A stretch of DNA of 64,000 bases from Periconia sp. R9002 (GCA_023627715.1 JAMAHW010000001.1:682001-746000), one strand, 5' to 3'. Shown: positions 1-13,900, counted from the stretch's first letter. A program made the numbers and translations. Notes: generated by a model not told the origin, from the letters alone.

Positions 1-608
1 CCGGTTGGTGGTTTCATAATGGTAGTGAGATCATGCGAAGAAATAGCACCGGATCGTCGATGAGCGTGACCACGTCGTCCTGGAGGTGGTCCTGGACGCA
101 GGGAACTTGGGGGAGGCAAGATGCCGTCTCCCTTTGTAGGGCTGGTGCTCATAATATTCGGAGCCCCTGCTCTGCCATCCCCTCCGATAAATTCACTGCC
201 ACCTCGTCGGTGTCCACCAATTGGTCTCGAAGGTGTCGACGGAGTTGCCAGGCTGAATGGAGACTGAGGAGGGCTCGCCATCGGCGTCGATTGCGTGTTC
301 GCCGCAGGGTTGAAGGAGAAATCTGGGAGAGCATTAACAGACTTCAGTCTCATTCCACCTGGAGTGGAGCCCCGACGGGCAGCGGGATAAGGTTGCATGG
401 CTGTGGGTCGGGGATTCGAAGTCGCAGGCTCTGAAGATGTTCGGTCGGTTCGCATTGGAAACGTAAAATCGGGATTTGGCAGGGGGTTTGACATGAGTTC
501 AATGGGGCTGGTGTTGGACTGGCGCCGCCGTTGATAAAGCGGTGAGCCAACCGTAGCAGACGGGGATGTCTGGGCAGCTTGCTGTCGTGGCAGCGCAATC
601 TGAGCCAT
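1..608 (-). CDS. Pro/Ser-rich fungal protein, N-terminal part (runs off left edge)
   Basis: An open minus-strand frame starts at the ATG at 606-608 (MAQIALPRQQ...) and has no stop before base 1, giving the first 202 residues. The sequence is disordered and rich in Pro, Ser, Arg and Gly. It carries the blocks GGHRRGGSEFIGGD, LPPPSSLRPGPPPGRRGH and HRRSGAISSHDL, which resemble what I remember of Aspergillus proteins annotated as 'cell wall proline rich protein'. That name is weak, and no signal peptide is visible at this start. RRGS, RRQS and HRRSG sites look like basophilic kinase targets, so a cytoplasmic regulated protein is as likely as a wall protein. The coding frame is well supported by its length and continuity; the function is not. 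Confidence 0.72.
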   Translation of the reverse strand, partial: MAQIALPRQQAAQTSPSATVGSPLYQRRRQSNTSPIELMSNPLPNPDFTFPMRTDRTSSEPATSNPRPTAMQPYPAARRGSTPGGMRLKSVNALPDFSFNPAANTQSTPMASPPQSPFSLATPSTPSRPIGGHRRGGSEFIGGDGRAGAPNIMSTSPTKGDGILPPPSSLRPGPPPGRRGHAHRRSGAISSHDLTTIMKPPT

Positions 609-994
609 ACTGCTACAGGCGGTTGTTGCCGCAGTAGAGGAGAGCGACGAAATTAGGGTGCCGCGAGGCAGTGATTTGCTTGGCCCGTGAGTGAGGTAGC
701 CGGGATTCTCGTCGTCAAACCGGGGCTTGTCGAAGACGAGGTGGGACGATGATTACGGCGTGGTGCTACGAGGCGGGCGCTGCGGGACCAAGACGAAACA
801 GGCGCGCTCGAGGTACAAGGCGAGGACGGATTACTACTAGAGGGCGAGAGGACCCAGTCAGCATGGCGGATTCGCAGAGCAGAGTAGAGCAGTCGAGGAG
901 GCCAAGCGGATGGCACGGCGCAGGCGTACAGTTATAGGGAGGATGGGTAAAAAGAGGAGTCGGGCGGCCGGGAGCGTTGAGGTCGGTCGCGTTT

Positions 995-1014
995 GGATGG
1001 ATGGATGGATGGAT
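995..1014. repeat. (GGAT)5 microsatellite
   Basis: Five uninterrupted GGAT units lie in the leader or promoter region of the minus-strand gene at 1-608. Similar tracts occur at 2223-2244 and 31307-31333. Confidence 0.9.
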
Positions 1015-1952
1015 GAGAGCCAGTACACCCAAGCAGGAGGAGGATTAAGGAATGACGGGAAATGAACGGACAGATACCAGCGGCCGACCGAGAGCATGCA
1101 TTAGCAGGCTTCGAGTGCGACGTAGGTTTCCAAAGGACGTTGAGGGTGGAGTAGAGGGGAGGGAGAGGCGGAGGAGGCGGAGGAGTGGTGATGCAGAAGC
1201 ACTGGTGAGAGAGGGTCAAGTAGGTGAGAGGAGGAAGCGACACTTTTGGTTACTTGGGAGTAGCGGCGCTGGGGCGCGCACGGACCGAAGGAGCGAACTG
1301 GGATCAGGAACGAATGATGGGGGGCCCCTGTCGGTGCAGTTGCGTGGGCCCTGTCGGTCTGCACCTGCCTAGTCCCGTTGTTTGGGCGGAGGATGGCTGT
1401 GAAGGAAGGAACGCCGCAGCACGCCTGAGGAACCTTCATTGATCCATTCTACCTAGACACTGCTTCTGTATATCTACCTAGGTAGACACTATGGTTGTAC
1501 TTCATCTTACACGCCCGTATGTACACATGTCGATACACCTGCCTGTTGCGTTTGCAACATTCCATTCTCCTCACCGAACAAAGAAACGGGAGGGAAAAGA
1601 AGGAACAGGAAAATGGCTTGATTACCCGTCTAACCCTTCATCTCTGCCTGTTCCTGTCTCCCTTCCTTGTTTTGAACGAGCATTCGTCTCACCTCACGTG
1701 CAATTGCTCTTTTGTTCATTTCATTTCGCATGGTTACGCCGTAGGTACATAGGTACATAGGTTGATGTACAAACAAGTAACTTGGCATGTAGGTAGTACA
1801 CAGGTACATGTCCCCAAGTAGGTACTCCACAATGACGCTCGAGGTGCGGATACGCACGGCAAATAGTAAAATGACAAGACAGGCCAGGCCCCATTTATCA
1901 TATGTAACCAATTGCTCCCCTAGTAGGGCTGGCGGGCGGCGCTGAAATCTGG

Positions 1953-1980
1953 GCTGGCTGGCTGGCTTGGCTGGCTGGCT
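1953..1980. repeat. Imperfect CTGG tetranucleotide repeat
   Basis: About seven GGCT/CTGG units with one interruption (GGCTTGGCT), in non-coding DNA. Confidence 0.85.
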
Positions 1981-2222
1981 GTAAAACTAGCAGCAGACTA
2001 AAAGTACAGTAGACATTCGAGTGTACAAATTTCCGTTTTGGGCATACTTGTACGCACGCACGAACGCTCACATAAGGGCATGCAACTACTGTACACGATA
2101 TATCCATACAGATGTAGGCGGTGCTTTTTGGTGCATGTGCTGTTATGTAATGGATGTGTATACAGCATGCACTGCACTGCACTGCGGAGCCTCCGGCTTG
2201 AATTGCCCGACGAGGGTCGAGA

Positions 2223-2244
2223 ATGGATGGATGGATGGATGGAT
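2223..2244. repeat. (ATGG)n microsatellite
   Basis: About five and a half ATGG units in non-coding DNA; same unit as the tracts at 995-1014 and 31307-31333. Confidence 0.9.
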
Positions 2245-5200
2245 TCCCTCACTTATCGCGGGTTGGGGGAGGTGGCAGGCCTCTCACTCGTCGGTCGCTG
2301 CCCGCGATGCAAGCGACGTGCACACGGAAATGCCACTTGCAGTTTGGATACCATCTCAGATGACTTGGCACAGGTTGCCGCACGCATCCCGGTTCAGTCC
2401 CTCATCTCGTCTCTCGCCACAGGATCGGCCTCGGAAATGGCGCTCTGCTCTGAGGTCGGCAGTCAGTCCAACAGGACTCGTCGCACAAGAAAGACGGATA
2501 GACAGATGGGTCCCTCGAATTCCTTTTGACATTGATGCAAAGTTTGTTAGGTACATAGGTAGCAGCAGTCTGCCTGGCCAAGGGTTCCGTGGGCCTGGGA
2601 GGGGGCGTAAGTTCAATACTGCTTCAGCCTCCCGTTCTGGCAATTCGCATTTATTGGCGGGCTGGCTGTTATCGTAATCTCGAGGCTCACCTCACCGTCT
2701 CGACAGCAACAAGTTACAGCCTGCAGCAACCCCAACATGAAGATGAGCCAGATGTGTTTCACCCTATCATTTTCCCCCTCGGAGCTAATCTGGCTTGGGC
2801 ATCGGGCCAAGCACCAATTTGCATATCCGCAGTTGGCGACCAATAACCCTCGAGCACACCCAACCCGCCCGGTCCTCCCATGCCTGTCCCATGCCTGCTC
2901 CATGCAGGGCCTTGCCGACGCCTATCGTCGTCCATTGCCCTCATTGGCCTCACCTCCATCCTGCCAACCAAACCACCAGCCCGTCTGCCGTGAACCGTCC
3001 GAGAGATCTCTTTTTGTTGTTGTTTTTTCGCCTCCTTCCCCTCATTCATCACGCTCAATGTTGATCTGAATAGGAAGGGATGCCCAAAATGCGGAGACGA
3101 CACCGCCGCCTCGCGAGTTGCTCGTTCCCTTCTGGGCATATCGTCGTCATTCATATTCATCTACCTAGTAGCTAGGTAATTAATTAACCACACTTACGCC
3201 GCCATCTATCTTGCAGATTCTTGCTCAACTCTTCTCTCGCCCCAACTCTTATACCTCGTATTCGCCGTACTTGCAAGGGGGCTGCGTTATCATGATATTT
3301 CCTTTTCGCGCCCGCATCATCGAGGTACATGTGCCCTCAATCTGACAATGCTCCTCCGCCTTGCATCCCCCCTTTTGATACCACCACAATCTATGCAACA
3401 GGTGCTGGTACTGGTACTCGTATGGCCATGGTTACCGAGTTACATGCTGCGAGACGCGCCCCTTTAGGCCTTCGCTGTCCGTTGCATAAGCATTGCATCC
3501 CCCTACATTCTGCTTACTCCGAAGTACATAATTTACGCGCTCGGTGAATCCATAAGGTTTAGCGATGCATTCATTCATCAACTCTTTTCTCTTCATATTT
3601 TTGTTTCTTCTTCTTCATTTTGTCCTGTTGGCAGGTTAGTCGTAGACTGGCGCAGCATTTCATCCTCTAGCAGTCATCTACCACGATTCGTTTCTTTCCA
3701 GATGCACTTAGTCTGCAAGTCCAATGTAGTGCAGTCCAGTCCAGCTCGGCAAGGATTTGCTTTTCTTCGGCCATGCTGATGATGGCTTTGGCCAGCATAT
3801 CTAGACTCCTCGCTAATCCATACCCAGCAACCCACGATAGTGGTCGACTGCAAGTCATCCAACACTTTGAACGTAGATCGAGACCCGCAACTCGAAACTT
3901 CAGCCATCGCATTTGTCTGGTGCGGATTTCATGGAAAGAGACCCCGCGTGCGGTCCTAGGAAATCACCGCCTTGCAGGCTTCGTTCAGGATTCTAACATG
4001 ATTCCAATGGTCTCTTGACCACGAGGGAAAGTTAAAAACATCCATGACGTACAAACTCAGTGCTGCAAGTACATATTCAATCCTACAGGCATCATGGGGC
4101 TTTGGCCCTGCTCGGTCGGTCCCTCGGCTGTATTTTCTCTACTGTGATTTACCTCAGGTCCAGGAAGATGATTTTCAGGGCCCACGAGCGAGCGGCAGCC
4201 TTCCCTCTCCTCAGCTAGTGTTTGCAAAGCCACCAGCTTTGACAGCGCGCTGTTCCCTTGAGGGCAGTTTCAGCGACCGTCAGAATGAAACAAAACCTCT
4301 TTGCCGTTCATCATCATTTCCCATTTGAATTTTGTTTCTAATTTCCGCTGTTATCCCGACGTACGAAAAAGAGAAAAAAGCATATACCAATAAAAAGGCA
4401 CGAACGGGCAAGAAGAAGAAGAACCATGACTAGGCAATAGCTCACACGACCAACAAATTTGACATTACGCCAATCTGAATGATCTCCACAACCAGCTCCG
4501 CCCAACAAGATCTCGGCAGAAAAAAACGAAAATACAGATTCGTGACAATTCCGGAGCCTCCGAGTTCCCCTGTGGAGTATGAATATGGCGCACCAACGGC
4601 TCCCAAAAGCGTCGTGTAGTTCGGCGCCGGCTCGACGCTCCTCACTCCAGAACGGGTCCCAAACGGGCAGCGGTGTGCCAGAAAAGGCCTCATTCAGCCG
4701 ACGGTGAAAATGAGCTAGTCCATCTCCATGTGTGCCCCTGAACATTGAAGGCAATCAAGCGAGTCGCGCCGTGTCACTGTCGACCGTCGCAGTCGTCGGG
4801 CGACCTCGTGCGATATCCGCCTTTTCTTTTATTTCCACGCTCGGTTCCCAATCAATGCCTCGAGAAATTAAAAATATACGAAAGACCCCCTGTCCCTAAC
4901 GCGTAATTTGTCCTTTGCACTGCCACACTTGTATTGCGTCTGAGCGTTCCCCACGGTTCCTTCCATTCATTCATCCCTTTAGGGGATGAAAGTTGTACGC
5001 AAACGTCTGCCCTACACAAATGTGCACTCCACGACTCCCGATTGGGTCCCTTGTCTTGTATCAGACAGCGACTGTGCAGTGTGCAACTTAAAACAATCCG
5101 TTAGGTGAACTGTCACCACCGTCAGCGCATTCGCCTGGCTTCCCTGTCCGCCCCCTACTCTGCACAGCGGGAATCAATGGTCGCATTAACCCGCTACGTA

Positions 5201-6944
5201 CAGCACAGTACGTCTACAGCAACTCCTCTTGGCCGAGTAATCAATACAAGGGGCGTCATTCATTTCGGACATCGTGAATCAAGCAATGTGGCTCTAAGAA
5301 CCCCCTCGTTCTATGTGGCTGGCTTACTCACCGTGCCTGGTCACAACTGTGGCTGCCGCAATATTGCCAGCGCGTTGCCCTGTGAACAGTGGGTACCATA
5401 TGACTATGTCTACCTCGCAGGGTGTTTGTTGTCGAGATTGCCAATCTGGCATCGAAGTAGCAATTTTACGAGCCCTGTCAGGTGGCCGAGACCCTGGCGC
5501 CCATCGACTTCCTTTTCAAGCGCATGCAGAACAGGCTCCCCTGCATAAACAAAGACGACATTTGGCAATTGTAGAGTTACATTTGGTTCTTGGTCTTTCT
5601 GAACAACCAGGTTTCCCCCTTTTGACGCAGTCGAAACTTCCTGTTGGTACCTTGGTCTAATACGAAAATGGCGCGCTGGTCCTGGATGATCCTGCATTGA
5701 CAATGGGTGCTCCCGCAGCTTTCCACTGGCGTTTCGGAGAGCGAGCCGGTGAATTGCTTCGGGTAATAGGGGATAAGTAAATAATAGGAAGGCGGTTCAA
5801 GTGCAATCATTCCTCGCCCGTACGATATGTGCCCCTTCAATAGCTTTTGATGCACCAACAACGTAATAGTGGTGTGTTCTGCGCAAATGATGCGACATCC
5901 ATTGGAGAGGGATTATACATAACTGTCAATGTATGTAGGCATATTGGACGAAAAGCAATATGGATAGTCACCAAACTTCCTTGCGGATTCTACTTTTTTG
6001 CGCATAAGAAGTATACTTGTTCCATGTCCATACATGAATCAATATAGGTAGGTAGATACAGAATAGCCTACACAAGAAAGTAACACCGCCAGATGTTCGC
6101 ACCGTTGTCCTTGTAAACAATGTGGCTCCCCCCACAGTTAGACCCACTAACGCTTGAATTCAACGCTCCGCAAACTTGGAAGCAAAAAAATATGACGTTT
6201 TCTAATAATAATTTGCCAATCTTAACATTACTCCCGCCTCATGAGTCGCGAAGAAAAAAATTGGACTACATCACTCCAATCTTGCCCGGAGGCCCAACCT
6301 GGCCGGGCAATATTACACCTCAGCACATCCTGGCCAAACATGCTCCTGGAGCAAAAATTGCAGCCACGATATCCTGGTTTGATTAATCGCAGCAGTACCT
6401 GGCTGCGCAAATTTTCCAACCAGCCTTGCCGGCCTGCTCATCATGTACTTCTGGGCCTTAAAACAAATGAGCAGTGATGCAACATCACGTCGAAACTCAG
6501 GCTGGCTGACTGCCTGGTGCGAATAGCTTACCGTCTCAACACAAGTCTACAGAATCGCCGTTGAAGACGAGATGCGGCGCTTGACCCACCTTTCCCCAAA
6601 CCTACGCTCCAGCTAACCTTCACTAACGGAATCTACAGAACTCAATGTCACGAACGACAATGGACCCTTCTAGCACGCCCGCTTGCTGTTCCGGACCAAC
6701 CACAACAAAAATAATCACACGTTCTGTACGTTGACGTAGCAAGAAAACCGAGAAAACAAAAAGGAGAAGGGGGGAGGAGAAAAATCGCAAGAAACCACCC
6801 CCCAGTTTCTAGAACAATTCTTCCAAACCCGCCGATTCGCCCGGTGAATTCAGGAACCCCGCGTTTGCGCGCGTGCGCGCAGCAGCAGCGCCCGTCATCA
6901 TCATCAATCATCCTGCTGCGCAGAATCCAAAACTCTGCTGATGT

Positions 6945-6970
6945 TGATGCTGATGCTGATGCTGATGCTG
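6945..6970. repeat. (TGATGC)4 hexanucleotide repeat
   Basis: Four tandem TGATGC units. In one frame they would encode alternating Asp and Ala, but no supportable gene surrounds them. Confidence 0.85.
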
Positions 6971-9073
6971 CATTACCTGCACCTCGAGCTAAATCTGGCG
7001 TGGTTACACACGCGTTGCTTACACGCACATGATGCTTAGTGGGTTTAGCAGCACCCGCTCAACCAAACTCCAACCACTTCCTCAAACCTGTTCATCCATC
7101 AGAACAAAGTATGGGCACCTAAACAAGTCGGCGTGCAGTAGTAGACTGAGCGGCGATAGGCAGATAATGGCGCGACATCCCCGAAGTCGTTCCCCGCTGC
7201 ATGTCCCCCTCTCATCGGCTTGCGAATGCTTGCGCCCATTCGCTCGCGCCTGGCCAACGCGAGTGCAGTCATTATCGCTTGTGTGGGGTGGTTGGTTGAC
7301 CTTGGGTGAGGCCCAGCTTGAACGGTGATACGCCACTCAGCACTTGTGTGCGTATTTCGCTCACACCACCTTTTTTCGTTGGGGCTGGTGAAGTGAGATT
7401 TTTTCTTCTTCCTGGTGGGCCACGTGGTGGGCGAAGCAGTGCTGGTGCGGCGTTGCGGGTGAGATGTCGTTTAATCTTATGATGATGAGGGATTCTTTGT
7501 TCCTCGGGGAGTTGGTAGGTTTCATTATAGGGGCGAATACTTGAGGTACTTTGCGAGATGGTATGGCGTCTTATGGACGGGAGGTAGACGACATGTCAAA
7601 CGTAGAATACGTGCAAGAGATAGTCCAGAATGCACATAATGCAGTAGTATATTGCTTTAAGTTGTCCCAATCATTGGTACCTCTGGTGTCTTGATCCTGT
7701 GAGGTCTTGCTATTTTCCACCGACTGATTATTTATCCAAGTGATTGCACCGTGTGACGTATCATCCATATATTAATGACAGTGGTTAAGTCCCAACTACA
7801 AACATTGAAGTTATTGATTAAGTTATCGAGTCATTACGTAGCGAGCATATTCAAACAACGACCATGTTTTACAAGCACTCCGACTGTATGTAGCTAACTT
7901 TGTATCTGCGATATGAGGAACTATCATATTTGCGTCGACTATTATGTAGCATAAGGTATCAAGCTTTGCCACACTCTACTTTATATATCTGAAACTTCTT
8001 ATAATGAGCATGAGTGCTACATTCAATGCCCACATACTTTCCCCCTTTACTTTTATACGATAGTTTAGTCTGCAATAAGAAAAACATCGAATATATTGCC
8101 CTTCCTTCCCTTCATGTCAACTTCAAAACACTATCCTTCCTCCCCAAGAGCTCTGACTACGAACACGCCATTACAATCTCTAGTGTTTTACTATTCTTGC
8201 AAAGATAAAGGATTAAGTCATTACAGAAGTAAGTCTGTTCAAACTTGAAAAAGTCTCGCAGTTCCATACAATTCGTGCTTTGAATAGTTTGATACTAACG
8301 CATAACTGTTCATACACTTATTCGGGCCATTATAAAGTGCATATGAACAGTACAATACACCAAATCTACGCTGAACTGTAAATGCTCAACGGGATTTTAT
8401 CTTATACTGTTCTCTTTCCCAAAATCTCCCATCTCACTGAATCTGGAACATCCGGATTGGCACATATGACTTAAAGAAGCCATGTACAAATATTCTCACG
8501 CGTACGTGCTTTGGTTCCAGGATGGCGATGATGGCTGAATCCAATGGTGCAGCTTTGTTAAAGATAGTTCTAGTGTTTGATATGTTGAATGACGTCCGAC
8601 AAGAGTTAGGAAAGAGGGCAGTGAACGTTTCGAAGTAGAGACTAAGATTTGCCCGTACTTTATTATACTGTAAGGGAAAATGACTCGGTATGGTACTGCT
8701 ACTGTCTGTATTGCCAACTTACACACCTATTGTTGGTATCATTAAGAATCATAATTTGTGAATTGTTATCACACGCGAAGAACGATTCTTTTAGCCGTAG
8801 TACTGTAGGGAAATGACTGGCCTGCATTGCGTTGGAACCTGTCACCGTAAATTTCCTTATTGAATTTAGATGAACAGGATGAACATACTCTATTTGTGAT
8901 TCTGTAGGAGAGATAGCATACATATTTTGTTCGCTTTTTCTATTCGGGTCTAACGCCCTCCATATATGCTGACTTTGGAATATGAAGATAAACTCGATCT
9001 GGGTTAAAACAAAACACTGTTTTTTTCTGTTACATTGTGACTAGAAAACCACGAGCAACTGCTTGGAGGCGAT

Positions 9074-9523
9074 GTGATGAGCTGCTGTCTAGGGCTTGAA
9101 GGAGTTACATGTTTTGAGGACGACATAATTGAACTGATAAATAAGCCTGATATATTTTTTTGTGAACTATTAGGAGGGGTTCTACCTCGACCAAAACAAG
9201 ATCCAAGAGTAAGAAACCAAAAAAGGTGGACCACCTTTGGTACCAAAAAATCACTGAAAAGAAAGTCAAGGGCGTCATATAAGCCTGATATATGGGACGG
9301 GATTATGAATTACGAAGCGACTGTCTCTGTATGTACACTTTGTAGTATATCAGGATTATTTCTTAGATATTGGTCCCGCACGACGTTGTATTGGACCCTC
9401 ATCAGTACCATAAACAAGTTTCAGTCTACGGATCAGTCTGAAATGGACGACTTGAATTTGATTCTGGGGCGTTTGATCAACTCCAAACGAGTGGATTCTT
9501 GTTGCTTTTTTCTCTTGCCCTGA
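9074..9523 (+). CDS. Doubtful 149-residue open frame in AT-rich DNA
   Basis: This is the longest open frame in the AT-rich stretch and starts with ATG. I do not recognise the product. It holds a basic middle section (RPKQDPRVRNQKRW, KKSLKRKSR) and two in-frame KPDI(F/W) motifs, encoded by a perfect 15-bp direct repeat at 9141-9155 and 9279-9293, exactly 46 codons apart. No splice partners, domain or signal peptide are visible. It could be a fragment of an old mobile element, a fast-evolving orphan or chance. Confidence that it is a real gene is low. Confidence 0.15.
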   Translation: MMSCCLGLEGVTCFEDDIIELINKPDIFFCELLGGVLPRPKQDPRVRNQKRWTTFGTKKSLKRKSRASYKPDIWDGIMNYEATVSVCTLCSISGLFLRYWSRTTLYWTLISTINKFQSTDQSEMDDLNLILGRLINSKRVDSCCFFLLP

Positions 9524-10989
9524 TATCTACCTCTGCTGATGCATTTGGACAGACTGAGGACGTACGATTAAACGAAAGTGTCTATTGAGAACGTGTAACG
9601 ACGGTTGAACTTTGAGGAACATTTCTTTTCCCGGGGTTATTATATAGGGACTAGAGACGATTACGGCTATCTTATTCATGGATAGCATCTTTACAAAAAA
9701 AAAAAACCCCCCTCGGTTCAAAATATTCGTTCATTTCGTAAGGTAGAGAGTTCTAGTTCTGTCGGTGTTATCCACACAGTTCTACGTGACTGCTTTCTCG
9801 TGGACAGCAATGAGGAGGCTAAACTGAGGTCAACGTGTTTTTTTAAGACGAATAAGACTCACCAAGCAATTCCTGTTTCAAGTAGAGCTTGGCTTGTTCA
9901 CTTGGAGTTAGCCATGAAAAACTCCCATACACGTTGAGACTCAAAAATGCTTGGAAAAACAGGTTATCGCTCTCGGCGGTGACTTGAACACGAAGGACAT
10001 TTTGGCATACCTATTTTCCGTGTCATGATCACCCGCAGGCTGAGGTACGTTCGCATAGATCGAACTGATTAAGTGATAGCTGTTGTATGTGCAGGATGTA
10101 GTGACATCATCTTGAATTTCTTATACTCCAAGTTATTAGGTATCGTAAAAGCTTAAATGACGTATTGTAATGCTTATGCAGAGAATATTTGACGCAAGAA
10201 CTCTGCCCGGTATGAAAAAGCACCCCCACGGTAGAGCAGCAGGGACGAGCGAATGTATGGCTAGGCCAAGACACGCGCCAAGAACAATATACCGTCCCTC
10301 TTGTCACCGGTGACCAGTCCCACCATCATCGCATCCGACCATAACACACGGGAACACACACACGGAATTCATCCTATCAACTTCAAACACATACCTGAAC
10401 TAAAATGCATAGAATTCGCGCGGGACATGTCTTCGTCATGCTCCCCTATTGTCTGTGTGCAGCAGGAAGAGGTGCAACACGATAACCCGCGCATAGAGCG
10501 AACTACGAATGCCAATGCTTCGCTCCCCACAGCCAAGACAGTAGAGGAAGGGACCCGAGAGCGATGGCGAATAATCGCAGCCATTGCATCCGATTTTCCC
10601 GTTAAAAGTCTTGAGTACTGGATCTTGAAAAATTTCTGTAAGCCGTCAAGTATAAGTTGTTGCCTCCATATCGCTGCTCTGCGAAATCTGTTCACCACCA
10701 ACCTACCTGATAGTAAAAGCTCGCCTTTCTTCAAACCTCAGCACATCTCATCCATTCCCATCTCATATATCCACAACCGACCTCTTTTTACCCTCCATCT
10801 CTTCCAAGTCTTTACCTGCCTCTACGGCCATTATCAGGGACCGGCGTCTGGGCGGACCCCTCTGTGCTGAAGTCAATGTATCAAGAAACTACCAAACTTT
10901 CAAATCACTTCGTTCACGTGGCTACAGACCACGGGACGAGCCCCAGCAAAGAATTGCAATAACAGAATTTCACTTGAAGAAACTTGACC

Positions 10990-13900
10990 ATGGGAAAGAA
11001 CTCCAAGGCGCCCACCGAGGGCCATGTTAGCGGTCAATCTAACCGCCCTCTGTCTCGACCCGCCCACAGTCTTACCCTTGCCCAAATTGTCGATGAATTG
11101 CAGACCGGAACCTGGTCGGGTTTAGATGCCTCTGAAGCAACTCGTCGTGCTGGGGAATATGGCCCAAACGATCTCGGGGCGGCAGAGAGTGCATCTGTGT
11201 TGCAGATTCTCATTGCTCAAGTTGCCAACGCCATGACTTTGGTTCTCATCTTGGTAAGTTCATTTTTTTTGATGGTTTCCGCAACCGGCATGTGCTAACC
11301 GTGTATTCAAATTGTAGGCCATGGCGGTCTCCTTTGGCATCAAATCGTGGATCGAAGGTGGTGTTGTCACGTTTGTGATAGTGTTAAATGTAGTCGTCGG
11401 CTTCTTCCAAGAACATTCGGCTGAAAAGACGATGGACTCTCTTCGCTCCCTCAGTTCTCCAACCGCACGTGTGATCCGCGGAGGCCAGCAAATGACGATC
11501 CCGTCTGCTGAAGTTGTCCCCGGAGACCTCGTAGAGGTGAAAACCGGTGATACCATCCCTGCCGATATGAGGGTTTTTGATGCCGTCAACTTTGAGACGG
11601 ACGAAGCTTTGTTGACCGGAGAATCACTGCCTGTCCGCAAGAACGAGAACCAGACTTTTGATGAAAAGACTGGGCCTGGTGATCGTCTTAATGTCGCCTA
11701 TTCGTCTTCTACCGTTACAAAAGGCCGTGCTAAAGGTATTGTGTTCGCAACCGGCGCCTTCACGGAGATTGGAGCCATTGCTTCCCAGCTCCGCGAAAAG
11801 GAATCGAAAGTACGACCGGTGAAACGGAAGCCAAACGGGAAAGCCAAACCCCATCGCTACCTTGAAGCTTATACATTAACTTTCACTGATGCCGTAGGTC
11901 GTTTTCTCGGCCTAAACGTTGGAACACCTTTGCAGAGGAAATTGTCCAAGCTTGCTATGTTGCTCTTTGGTATCGCCGTCCTTTGCGCTATTATTGTCCT
12001 GGCCGCGAATAAGTTCAGTAACCGTCAAGAGGTTATCATTTACGCTGTCGCGACGGGATTGTCAATGATTCCCGCAAGTCTCGTAGTAGTACTTACAATT
12101 ACCATGGCTGCCGGGACGAAATCGATGGTTAAACGTAACGTTGTGGTTCGAAACCTCAAATCGTTGGAAGCTCTCAGCGGCGTCACAGACATCTGCTCCG
12201 ATAAAACCGGAACTCTGACGCAAGGTAGGATGATTGCTCGTGGCGCTTGGATTCCGGGGCTTGGAACGTACACGATAGAGAATTCAACCTCTCCCCAAGA
12301 CCCTACCATCGGCGATGTTCGTTCCGGCCAGTCCTCACCTCATGAAATGGACATGGCAGCTGGGGGGGATGCTTGTGGCCAGGTCGTGTCCTCTCAAGAC
12401 TTACCCACACACAACCAAGGCAACCTCAAACACTTCTTAAACGTTGCCACTTTGGCCAACCTCGCGGCTGTGAAGAAGAAAGAAGATGGCTCTTGGGAAG
12501 CCCACGGCGACCCTACTGAAATCGCCATCCAAGTTTTTGCAGCTCGTTTCGGTATGGATCGTAGCCAGCTTGTGAAAGATGGATCCGAATGGGAAGATTT
12601 GGTTGAGTTGCCTTTCGATTCCGAAGTCAAGCGTATGTCTGTCATCATGCGTAGCACGAGTGGTGAATCGTTTGTCTTCACAAAAGGTGCTGTTGAACGA
12701 GTCATCCAGGCTTGCACTACATATTCGTCCAATGATTCCAGTGAACTATTGGACATCACTAGCATGCGTGAAGAAATCTTACGTAATATGGAAGCGTTGG
12801 CGGGAATGGGTCTTCGCGTCTTGGCCCTTGCAAGTAGGAAGTACAACGAGCCCGTAGAGAAGGGGGCTGAAGTCGACCGAGCCTCTGTCGAGAGTGACCT
12901 GGTGTTTCGCGGCTTGATAGGCCTCTACGATCCTCCTCGACTTGAATCGGAAGCTGCAGTACGTCAGTGCCAGAAGGCTGGCATCGAAGTGCATATGCTT
13001 ACTGGAGATCACCCTGAAACGGCGAAAGCCATTGCTATAGAGGTTGGCATTTTACCCAGCAAAGACAACATGAAACGCATTGCCCAAGATGTGCTGGATT
13101 CGTTGGTGATGACGGCTGCTCAATTCGACGATCTGTCTGATGAACAGGTGGACGCGTTGCCTGTCTTACCGCTGGTTATCGCGCGGTGTGCCCCCAGTAC
13201 GAAAGTCCGTATGATTGAAGCTTTGCATCGCCGAGGACGGTTTTGCGCTATGGTGCGTAGCTCTCTAACTCTGAATTCGCATTGAAGGTCGCGATTGCTG
13301 ATTACTTGATTATAGACAGGCGATGGCGTTAACGACTCGCCTTCGCTCAAGCGTGCCAATGTCGGTATTGCTATGGGACAATCTGGATCTGATGTGGCCA
13401 AGGTAAGTTCTGTGCCATACGGCCTGGCGTGTGACAAAACCTAATGATGTTGGACATTTTAGGATGCGTCTGATATCGTATTGACCGATGACAACTTTGC
13501 ATCTATCCTTGCCGCCATCGAAGAAGGACGACGCATTTTTGATAATATTCAAAAGTTTGTTCTTCATGTGCTCGCTGAAAATGTCGCCCAGGCCGGTAAG
13601 TCTGTCCACATCGTGTCCAACAATGATCCCAACTAATCGCGCGCCAATGCTCTACAGGAACACTTCTCGTCGGGTTGGCGTTCAAGGATTCTACTGGTTT
13701 ATCCGTTTTCCCCCTTGCTCCTGTTCAAGTCGTCTGGATCATCATGGCTACCAGTGGCTTGCCTGACATGGGCTTGGGTTTCGAACGTGCTGTCCCGGAC
13801 ATTTTGAACAGGCCGCCCCAGTCCTTGAAAGCTGGAATATTCACAGTCGAGTTCCTCGTCGACATGGTCGTGTACGGACTTTGGATCACCGCTCTGTGTC

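Larger units (their letters stand above)
609..10989. other. 10.4-kb stretch without a supportable gene
   Basis: The first 800-1400 bases are probably promoter and leader of the minus-strand gene at 1-608; they are C/T-rich on that strand. From about 1440 to 7400 the DNA holds microsatellites, TACCTAGGTA-like motifs (1469-1485, 1745-1830, 3161-3180) and only short frames with no recognisable protein. About 7500-10150 is clearly more AT-rich and may be an old relic, but CpG is still present and it lacks the extreme TpA bias of heavy RIP. The last kilobase is the promoter of the ATPase gene. I saw no tRNA or rRNA in it. Confidence 0.6.

Noticed and set aside
2021..2677. Plus-strand open frame of 218 codons
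   Set aside because: It crosses an ATGG microsatellite, and its composition and lack of motifs suggest a chance frame in a spacer.
7500..10150. AT-rich stretch as a RIP-mutated transposon
   Set aside because: CpG and TpG/CpA are still common and no terminal repeats or transposase blocks are seen, so I do not call it a mobile element.
10301..10870. Plus-strand open frame of 189 codons just before the ATPase gene
   Set aside because: No domain; it ends 120 bases before the ATPase start and most likely represents promoter or leader sequence.
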